A DNA stretch of 20,632 nt from an uncultured Ruminococcus sp. (GTDB lineage Bacteria > Bacillota > Clostridia > Oscillospirales > Ruminococcaceae). Below, piece by piece: positions 15,871 to 20,632 of this stretch. The first letter of the stretch is position 1; every line of letters starts with the position of its first letter. The translations under genes were made by a program, and so were the position numbers. The stretch covers positions 1 through 20,632 of the forward strand of contig CAMOEP010000005.1 of NCBI GenBank assembly GCA_946612185.1, written 5' to 3'. The notes below the pieces were generated by a model. The model saw only the letters and a program-made list of their open reading frames with translations. It made no database searches and was not told where the DNA came from.

Positions 15871-16867
15871 ATATATGTTTTTCATAGAAAACATAAGCCC
15901 AGGTCATGTCTTCGAGCATTATATTATCTGTTTTTATGCCGAATCTTCCTTCAACAGCACGCAGGAAGTTCTCTAATTTTCTGAGCAGTTTCCGGTTTCT
16001 GAAATTGATAAGATCTTCTGTTCTAAGGGCAGAAGGATCATTGTAAAGGAAAAATTCACTAAGCAGGTAAAGAAAGCGGTGATACCCGATCTCATTATCC
16101 ACAAAAAACTTTTCACGTTCTTTATCAAAAGGTATCTCAGAAATAAGGTCATTATTATCGGTGACAACTTTTTCTCTGCTTTCAAGAACTATTGAGTTTT
16201 CCGTTAACAGTTCTTCCAGACTTTTCCCATTTTGCCTGGAATCGTACATAAGCCTTGCGATCTGAGCCGAAGCCAGCGCAGCAGCACGGCTGTTGCCCTG
16301 AAAGATCGTTCTGATTCCAAATGAACCGGCTGTTATCGCTGCTTTATATGAACATCGAAGCTGTATTTCATCACTTCCATTATACGAAAAGCAGTTGTCA
16401 TCAATATCACCGCCTGAAACTCCGATAACACTTGCGAAATTTGCAGGTTCGGAAGAAGCGTGCCTGTTTTCAACAGATGAAACTATTACCTTACCCGCTG
16501 AAAATATCCTGTCACAGATTTTTCTGAGTTCATTATTGTCTCTTGTATATGTCAGGCTTGAGCATAAAGTTATGATGTCAACATCAAGCTTTTCTGCATA
16601 CTCTAAAGCAGCTATCAACGTCATATCATGTGCTATACCCGATACACCCAGTATCTTGATTATGTAAAAGTCAATATTCTGAAATACATTCAAAATCGTC
16701 TCAACACACGCTGAACCGTGCCCGTTCAGATCCTCAATATCATCATCTGTGATAATTTTCTCGCTGTAATAATCGTAGTAGAAGTTTTTTTTACCGATAA
16801 TACTGCATTTTTCAGACAGATTTTCCGAGATACCAGAATCCAGAACTGCCATTTTTATTTTTTTCAT
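15848..16867 (-). CDS. Subtilisin-like S8 peptidase, putative RiPP leader peptidase
   Basis: This 339-residue protein has the S8 triad in order: Asp10 in AVLDSGIS, His50 in NGHGSA, Ser193 in GNSRAAA, plus the oxyanion Asn134 in SVENRH. There is no signal peptide and no propeptide: the catalytic domain begins at residue 4, so it should act in the cytoplasm. A C-terminal extension of about 120 residues (about 215-339), rich in charged and aromatic residues, has no family I recognise and may bind substrate. Because the exporter lacks a C39 domain, this is the best candidate for leader removal. It starts five bases after the stop of the membrane protein gene. Its last residues (YNTAQRL) and stop are encoded by a repeat arm, so the original C-terminus may have been replaced. 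Confidence 0.9.
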   Translation of the reverse strand: MKKIKMAVLDSGISENLSEKCSIIGKKNFYYDYYSEKIITDDDIEDLNGHGSACVETILNVFQNIDFYIIKILGVSGIAHDMTLIAALEYAEKLDVDIITLCSSLTYTRDNNELRKICDRIFSAGKVIVSSVENRHASSEPANFASVIGVSGGDIDDNCFSYNGSDEIQLRCSYKAAITAGSFGIRTIFQGNSRAAALASAQIARLMYDSRQNGKSLEELLTENSIVLESREKVVTDNNDLISEIPFDKEREKFFVDNEIGYHRFLYLLSEFFLYNDPSALRTEDLINFRNRKLLRKLENFLRAVEGRFGIKTDNIMLEDMTWAYVFYEKHIYNTAQRL

Positions 16868-16872
16868 GTTAA

Positions 16873-17265
16873 TTAAGCTGTTTCTTTCTTATAGCGTGAT
16901 ATTCCTTTTATCATACCTATCGCACCAGCGCCGAAGCCGATAACTACCAATACTGTGTAAGCTATCCACGACATACCCAGATCAAACAGGTCAGCACCGG
17001 CTGCGATCATGATCGAGCCAGAGAACATAAACGGAAACAGTACCAGAAGAACCGGGTAAAGTACTCCCTTTTTATACGCAGAGAAATACATCGACACACC
17101 AATAAATACTGGCGCAGCGATAAGTATTCCGGCAATAAAATATATCCACTGTCCTGTACCGTTTCTGGCAGTACCAAGACCGATAAGTTTTCCTATGACA
17201 ATAAGTGCGCCAAAAAATGCAATTGCGATCAGCATAAGGATTCCGGTTATCTTTTTATTTCTCAT
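16873..17265 (-). CDS. Four-TM membrane protein of unknown function, candidate immunity factor
   Basis: The protein has 130 residues and about four hydrophobic segments: residues 8-28, 40-60, 68-90 and 98-120, with a basic N-terminus (MRNKKI) and C-terminus (RYKKE). I do not recognise the family. It is the first gene after the two precursor units and lies five bases before the S8 peptidase, so it belongs to the RiPP operon. Small polytopic proteins in such positions often give self-immunity or help export, but that is inference. TATGGAGCG precedes the ATG by about 7 bases. A TAAAAT box at 17293-17298 (minus strand) could be its -10 element, with a poor -35 falling inside the end of the neighbouring MITE-like element. 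Confidence 0.75.
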   Translation of the reverse strand: MRNKKITGILMLIAIAFFGALIVIGKLIGLGTARNGTGQWIYFIAGILIAAPVFIGVSMYFSAYKKGVLYPVLLVLFPFMFSGSIMIAAGADLFDLGMSWIAYTVLVVIGFGAGAIGMIKGISRYKKETA

Positions 17266-17305
17266 AAAATCGCTCCATATCTGTAGGTCATTATTTTACC
17301 ATATT

Positions 17306-17470
17306 CAGGGCGTGTTGACACTAATCCTAAAGCGCATCTTTTTGGCAGAATTTTACGCATACTGCGTCGATAAAACTTGCCGGGCGACAGCCCGCCTGCA
17401 TTTTATCTTCTTGTCTGCGTAGAAATTCTGCTCAAAAATCTGCGCATTATTATAGTGTCAACACGCCCTG
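17306..17470. mobile_element. MITE-like palindromic element (165 bp) inside the RiPP locus
   Basis: A perfect 18-bp terminal inverted repeat (CAGGGCGTGTTGACACTA and its complement at 17453-17470) opens arms that pair imperfectly to the centre. The centre carries CGGGCGACAGCCCG, the same core as the element at 2193-2353, although the outer ends differ. It has no coding capacity. It separates the precursor genes from the rest of the RiPP operon and abuts the upstream region of the membrane protein gene. Confidence 0.75.
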
Positions 17471-17489
17471 GTACGGCACACCCTAAGTG

Positions 17490-17525
17490 AAAAAGGTTCT
17501 CCGGAGAGAAAATCTGCGGAGAACC
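17490..17525 (-). terminator. Terminator of RiPP precursor A
   Basis: On the minus strand GGTTCTCCG pairs with CGGAGAACC over a 13-base loop, followed by a run of five T, about 25 bases after the precursor stop. The same stem is conserved after precursor B. Confidence 0.88.
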
Positions 17526-17550
17526 CCCTCTTTTCACTTAACCGAACCAA

Positions 17551-17766
17551 TCAAGTCCATGAGCTCCAGCTGCAAGTGTAAATGTAAACAGCATAGCAGG
17601 GATGATCCCAGTTAAAGAAAGCTGCAACGTGGTTGTCATTAACGTTTCTTAATTCGCCACAATCTGCGTCACATCCGCCTTCAAACCAATGCTCACCATC
17701 TTTAAGCTGATAGTCCTGTGCAGTTACATCAAAATCGATCTTATTAGCGATCTTCTTGATTTCCAT
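17551..17766 (-). CDS. RiPP precursor peptide A (Cys/aromatic-rich core)
   Basis: The peptide has 71 residues. The leader (about 1-31) begins MEIKKIANKIDFDV and ends in Gly30-Gly31; the core (32-71) contains CDADCGEL, FFNWDHPCYAVYIY and TCSW, with Cys at 32, 36, 57 and 65. This Cys pattern (x3, x20, x7) and the location beside two radical SAM/SPASM enzymes make a crosslinked RiPP the best reading. Phe28 replaces the Cys28 of precursor B and the tail ends SSWT. The start is set at the second ATG (17766) because it lies 9 bases from AGGAGG, exactly as in precursor B; the ATG at 17772 is only 3 bases away. I do not recognise a described family for this sequence. It has its own promoter and terminator. 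Confidence 0.85.
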   Translation of the reverse strand: MEIKKIANKIDFDVTAQDYQLKDGEHWFEGGCDADCGELRNVNDNHVAAFFNWDHPCYAVYIYTCSWSSWT

Positions 17767-17868
17767 TTTCATTTTCCTCCTGATTTTTCTTCAATGTCTT
17801 TGATAATAATGCTGCGTCTGAAATTGCTTAAACTAATACCAAACTGACTCTTTCAACATTGCAATCAT

Positions 17869-17897
17869 ATTTTACCATTTGCATTTTTCAAAATCAA
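17869..17897 (-). promoter_or_regulatory. Promoter of RiPP precursor A
   Basis: TTGATT (17897-17892) and TAAAAT (17874-17869) on the minus strand are spaced by 17 bases. Both boxes and the spacing are conserved at precursor B, as is the leader stretch GCAATGTTGAAA just downstream. Confidence 0.75.
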
Positions 17898-17935
17898 GAA
17901 AATCATAGTAAAGATACCATTATTTTTTGTGAACC

Positions 17936-18080
17936 AAAGGCAACACCGCACAATATTAAATTTATTCAATCCGCTGATGTACCTTTTTTTATCATGCCAA
18001 TAAGAGCATCTGTTAGAACCTGTCCACATAAAATAAATCTGCTAAGATAGCATTGCGCAGGAACTTGGGGTGTTGCCTTT
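17936..18080. repeat. Degenerate palindromic element between the two precursor units
   Basis: The ends are the inverted 12-mers AAAGGCAACACC (17936-17947) and GGTGTTGCCTTT (18069-18080). The left end continues as GCACAA like the other CAACACCGCAC repeats. Inside, at about 18012-18029, lies TTAGAACCTGTCCACATA, the terminal sequence of the MITE-like element at 2193. It looks like a decayed or composite element. With the precursor promoter it fills most of the 17773-18134 gap; no gene is visible there. Confidence 0.6.
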
Positions 18081-18134
18081 ATGATATCAAATATTCAGTT
18101 TTATGTCAAGTATTTTATACAGAAAATTTTTCCT

Positions 18135-18171
18135 AAAAAAAAGGTTCTCCGGATAAAATCTACGGAGAACC
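18135..18171 (-). terminator. Terminator of RiPP precursor B
   Basis: The same 9-bp stem as after precursor A (GGTTCTCCG with CGGAGAACC), with an 11-base loop, is followed on the minus strand by a run of eight T. Confidence 0.9.
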
Positions 18172-18197
18172 TCTTCTTTTTCAATTAACCGACTCAA

Positions 18198-18413
18198 TTA
18201 TCTTGATGCGGACCAGCTGCAAGTGTAAATGTAAACAGCATAGCAGGGGTGATCCCAGTTAAAGAAAGCTGCAACGTGGTTGTCATTAACGTTTCTTAAT
18301 TCGCCACAATCTGCGTCACATCCGCCTTCGCACCAATGCTCACCAGGCTGAAGCTGATAGTCCTGTGCAGCAACATCGAAATCGATCTTGTTTGAGATTT
18401 TTTTGATTTCCAT
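18198..18413 (-). CDS. RiPP precursor peptide B (Cys/aromatic-rich core)
   Basis: The peptide has 71 residues, and 63 are identical to precursor A by hand comparison. All of 29-68 is identical, including Cys32, 36, 57 and 65. The differences are at 7, 15, 22, 23, 28, 69, 70 and 71: most important, Cys28 in place of Phe28, and a tail ending SASR instead of SSWT. If cleavage is after Gly30-Gly31 the extra Cys is in the leader; if earlier, the mature product gains a fifth Cys. AGGAGG is 9 bases before the single ATG. The gene carries its own promoter (18523-18551) and terminator, and is the most upstream gene of the RiPP locus on the minus strand. Confidence 0.87.
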   Translation of the reverse strand: MEIKKISNKIDFDVAAQDYQLQPGEHWCEGGCDADCGELRNVNDNHVAAFFNWDHPCYAVYIYTCSWSASR

Positions 18414-18522
18414 TTTCCTATTCCTCCTTGATTATTTTATGCAATGTTTTTTGATAATAATTATGCCACGTTTAAAAATGCTGACCTGAATTCCAAACTG
18501 ACTATTTCAACATTGCAAATTT

Positions 18523-18551
18523 ATTTTACAATTTGCTTTCTCTAAAATCAA
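18523..18551 (-). promoter_or_regulatory. Promoter of RiPP precursor B
   Basis: TTGATT (18551-18546) and TAAAAT (18528-18523) are spaced by 17 bases on the minus strand, identical boxes and spacing to precursor A although the spacer has changed. The downstream GCAATGTTGAAA and AGTCAGTTTGG stretches are conserved too and may be a control site. Confidence 0.75.
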
Positions 18552-18610
18552 GGAAATCATAGCGAAGGTACTGTTTTTTTTTGCGAATCAGCTAAATATA
18601 TTTATTAAGT

Positions 18611-18652
18611 CAACATCACACAAAGACCGCCTGACAGCTTTGCGGTGTTGCC
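18611..18652. repeat. Palindromic repeat upstream of precursor B
   Basis: CACAAAGACCGCCTGACAGC followed by TTTGCGGTGTTG repeats the left half of the element at 15802-15870, and its GGTGTTGCC end matches 18069-18077. The left end is degenerate (CAACATCACACAAAG). It sits between the precursor B promoter and the GH16 terminator. Confidence 0.65.
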
Positions 18653-18653
18653 T

Positions 18654-18711
18654 AAAAAGTTTCCCCCTGACACAGCGCACAAATTTGAGGGTACGCAATA
18701 ATCAGGGGGAC
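18654..18711 (-). terminator. Terminator of the GH16 gene
   Basis: On the minus strand TCCCCCTGA pairs with TCAGGGGGA around a long AT-rich interior, followed by AAAC and a T-run, 33 bases after the stop. Confidence 0.8.
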
Positions 18712-18743
18712 TTAGGAAGGGTTTCTAATGAAAACTTATCTGT

Positions 18744-20243
18744 TTACTTGATCTCCTCTACACGGACATTCTGGATATATACTGTCTCGGCAGAGCCACG
18801 GTTTCCGAGGTTGAATTCAAGTCTGCCGTTGGGGTCGTCCTTGTCCTTCATCTCGAACTCGTAGGTGAATGTGGTCTTTTTGTCGGGGACTGTCAGGGTA
18901 GTGTCAGCCAGGTAGCGAATCCAGCCGGCTGTAGGTGCGCTTACGCAAACTACGATGTCTCTTTCCTTGTCAGCCCAGGCATCGAAAGTCAGGCGGTACT
19001 TCTTACCCTTTATCATAGGCAGTTCCGGCTGAACAAGCTGAACGGAGTAGTCAACAGTACCTTCGTTCTTGGTAGTGATGACCATAGTATTGTCCTTTAT
19101 CTCAGCAGCGCCCTCGCCGCCCTCAAACAGCATGAACTTCCAGTCGATATCGTCGGTAAGATCCTCAGCCTCAGCGAAGTCAGCATTGTGGATGAAGTTA
19201 CCAGTCTCGTCGGCTTCACGGTAACTCTTTTCGGGCTTGGTAACGTTCATATCGTACTCGTCCTTCTGGTATACACGAACGTAGTCGATAAGGAACTCAG
19301 CCTTATCGAAGTCGGTAGTTTCGTCCGGGTCACCGGGCCATGTGCCGCCTACAGCAAGGTTCATCTGCACGAAGAAAGGCTGGTCAAAAGGTGCAGGATA
19401 GGGCTTTTCGTCCTCACCCTCGTTAGCGGTGAACCAGTCGTTTACGGTGTGGTAGAGGTTGCCGTCGATATACCAGCGCATTTCACCGGGTTCCCATTCT
19501 ACGGAGTACTCATGGAAGTCGGAAGCAAAGGTGTCGCCGTTTTCGAGGACGTAAGTACCCTGCTGTTCAGCGTGGGGAGCGCCGTAGTGGACAGTACCGT
19601 AAGCGGTATCCACACGACTTCCCAGCACTTCCATAATATCTATCTCGCCGCACTTAGGCCACTGACCGTAGTGCTGTTCGTCCTGGGGCATCATCCAGAT
19701 AGCAGGCCAAAGACCCTGACCCTCCGGAACTTTCGCACGGGCGGTAATTTTTCCGTAAGTGAAGTCACGGGTATTGTGGGAATTCAGCTTGCCGGAGGTA
19801 TAATAAGGCTTGCCGTTATCGTCGGTCTTGATAGCTTTGAGGACGAGGTTACCGTCACGGAGGAAAGCGTTATCGGGCTTAGAGGTATACTCCTGGAGTT
19901 CCTCGTTAGTCCAGCCGGGCTGACGGACTTCTCTGTTCCAGACAGATTCGTCAAGGGAATCGCCCTCGAACTCGTCGTTCCAGAGGAGAGTATAGCCGTC
20001 GATATCGGGAGCGCCCTCCTGTGTGGTATACTCAGGGGCAGCAGCAGAAGTGGTAGTTTCCGTTACAGCTTCGGTGGTATCAGTCTCAGTAGTTTCGGTG
20101 GTAGTTTCAGTCTCAGAAGCAGTCTGGGAAGTAGTTTCGGCTGGTGAATTGTTTGGAGACTCAGAGGGTGAATCTGTACTGTTTGCGCAGCTTGAGAGTA
20201 TCATAAGCATAGCCGCAGAGAGAGCCAGTAACTTTTTATTCAT
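18744..20243 (-). CDS. GH16 endo-beta-1,3(4)-glucanase lipoprotein with C-terminal CBM4/9-like module
   Basis: This 499-residue protein has a lipoprotein signal with lipobox LSSC (Cys19), a Ser/Thr/Glu-rich linker (about 20-75), a GH16 laminarinase/lichenase domain (about 80-330) and a beta-sandwich carbohydrate-binding module resembling CBM4/9 (about 350-499). The catalytic strand GEIDIMEVLG gives nucleophile Glu200 and acid/base Glu205; the extra Met in EIDIME is typical of laminarinase-like members. Conserved aromatics (LWPAIWMMP, GGTWPGDP) line the substrate cleft. It should hydrolyse beta-1,3 or mixed-linkage glucans at the cell surface. It has no dockerin, unlike the pectate lyase in the window, so it is held by lipid instead of a scaffold. 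AAGGAAG precedes the ATG by about 8 bases. It is monocistronic. Confidence 0.93.
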   Translation of the reverse strand: MNKKLLALSAAMLMILSSCANSTDSPSESPNNSPAETTSQTASETETTTETTETDTTEAVTETTTSAAAPEYTTQEGAPDIDGYTLLWNDEFEGDSLDESVWNREVRQPGWTNEELQEYTSKPDNAFLRDGNLVLKAIKTDDNGKPYYTSGKLNSHNTRDFTYGKITARAKVPEGQGLWPAIWMMPQDEQHYGQWPKCGEIDIMEVLGSRVDTAYGTVHYGAPHAEQQGTYVLENGDTFASDFHEYSVEWEPGEMRWYIDGNLYHTVNDWFTANEGEDEKPYPAPFDQPFFVQMNLAVGGTWPGDPDETTDFDKAEFLIDYVRVYQKDEYDMNVTKPEKSYREADETGNFIHNADFAEAEDLTDDIDWKFMLFEGGEGAAEIKDNTMVITTKNEGTVDYSVQLVQPELPMIKGKKYRLTFDAWADKERDIVVCVSAPTAGWIRYLADTTLTVPDKKTTFTYEFEMKDKDDPNGRLEFNLGNRGSAETVYIQNVRVEEIK

Positions 20244-20293
20244 AGGTATCTTCCTTTCGTATATTAGAGGGTAGTAAGATAATTTCTGTACAT

Positions 20294-20299
20294 ATTATA
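20294..20299 (-). promoter_or_regulatory. Putative -10 box of the GH16 gene
   Basis: TATAAT on the minus strand lies about 50 bases before the ATG. A TTGATA further upstream is 21 bases away, too far for a standard pair, so the -35 is weak or another factor is used. Confidence 0.4.
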
Positions 20300-20362
20300 C
20301 AACATCGCCCAAAATAAATCTATCAACTTCCGTACATTTATAGTAAAATAATGCCCCAAGCT

Positions 20363-20632
20363 CAAGCTGAAGCCAGCTTGACCGCTTCTAACGTTGTCGC
20401 TCGTGAACTCGCTCACCTTGACAGAAGAACAACTTTTTCCGTCGCTCAACTTGGTTTGTACTGGTACAAAGTTCTATTCGGGAAATTCTGTAAACTTGAT
20501 ATTTAACGATTCTACCGGAGAACTCTGTACCCTGCAAAATATGGTTGAGCGACGTACAAAGTACTGTTTCTTTTAAAGTGAGCGAGCGTAAGCAAGCGTC
20601 AACGTGAGAAGTGGTCAAGCTGACGCAGCTTG
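20363..20632. mobile_element. Large near-palindrome (about 270 bp), MITE-like, reaching the window edge
   Basis: The left arm opens CAAGCTGAAGCCAGCTTGAC and the right arm, reversed, opens CAAGCTGCGTCAGCTTGACC. Pairing continues through CTTCT-ACGTTG and CTCGCTCAC and, further in, GTCGCTCAAC and AGTTCT toward a centre near 20497. Both arms of about 135 bases are therefore an imperfect inverted repeat over their full length. There is no convincing gene inside. The end coincides with the window end, so the true right boundary is unknown. Confidence 0.7.

Larger units (their letters stand above)
17490..17935. repeat. Duplicated precursor unit A (terminator, gene, leader, promoter)
   Basis: The whole block aligns with 18135-18589 in the same orientation: terminator stem, coding region, AGGAGG site, 5' leader, -10 and -35 boxes and about 30 bases beyond. 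The two units are separated by the palindromic element at 17936-18080. This is a tandem duplication of a complete transcription unit. Confidence 0.85.
18135..18589. repeat. Duplicated precursor unit B
   Basis: This is the partner of 17490-17935, in direct orientation. By hand, codons 29-67 of the genes differ at one base, while the leader codons and the untranslated region differ much more. Confidence 0.85.

Noticed and set aside
17767..17772. Start of precursor A two codons earlier (MKMEIKK)
   Set aside because: That ATG is only three bases from AGGAGG, and precursor B has no equivalent; the next ATG gives the same length and spacing in both.
17490..18589. Twin repeats as a CRISPR array
   Set aside because: Only two long units are present, each a coding gene with promoter and terminator; there are no short regular repeats with unique spacers.
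19188..20147. Plus-strand open frame of 319 codons opposite the GH16 gene
   Set aside because: It is antisense to a complete GH16 gene; its Ser/Gly/Val-rich end is the mirror of the Thr-rich linker.
20388..20618. Short open frames on both strands near the right end
   Set aside because: They fall inside the large near-palindrome, and the two strands give similar peptides because of the inverted repeat, not because of coding.

Overview
The window most likely comes from a Ruminococcus-like gut or rumen firmicute (Ruminococcaceae/Oscillospiraceae). The evidence is a secreted pectate lyase ending in a type I dockerin, which is the signature of cellulosome-type systems, a Thr-rich lipoprotein GH16 glucanase, and AGGAGG ribosome sites with TTGACA/TATAAT promoters. 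The genus is an inference; no rRNA or marker gene is present.

Layout. (1) 1-1842, minus strand: part of a membrane-bound sodium-pumping decarboxylase operon, oadA-type carboxyltransferase, then the small gamma subunit, then the first 9 codons of a biotin carrier protein cut by the window edge. (2) 1843-2384: a divergent regulatory region with three dyads, a promoter for each direction and a 161-bp palindromic MITE-like element. (3) 2385-5852, plus strand: an 1155-residue modular pectate lyase with dockerin, then a terminator and a tRNA-Leu(UAA) with its own consensus promoter and terminator. (4) 6151-11626, minus strand: an operon of two adaptor/MacB-type permease pairs with no ATPase gene. 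(5) 11712-18589, minus strand: a RiPP (ribosomally made, modified peptide) locus. (6) 18654-20632: a GH16 lipoprotein, and a 270-bp near-palindrome filling the end of the window.

The RiPP locus is the likely undescribed system. Two 71-residue precursors (17551-17766 and 18198-18413), each with its own near-identical promoter and terminator, lie upstream of a 4-TM protein, a subtilisin-like S8 peptidase without signal peptide, an RRE (PqqD-like)-fused radical SAM/SPASM enzyme, a second radical SAM/SPASM enzyme and an ABC exporter lacking the C39 peptidase domain. The inferred flow is: the RRE binds the leader, the two radical SAM enzymes crosslink the Cys- and aromatic-rich core, the S8 peptidase trims the leader (perhaps at the Gly-Gly before Cys32) and the ABC protein exports the product. 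The four-TM protein and the adaptor/permease operon may serve immunity or efflux. I do not recognise the precursor family. Unusually, the core is nearly identical in DNA between the two copies while leader and tail differ.

The RiPP region is dense in small palindromic repeats. One of them supplies the last codons and stop of the S8 peptidase gene.
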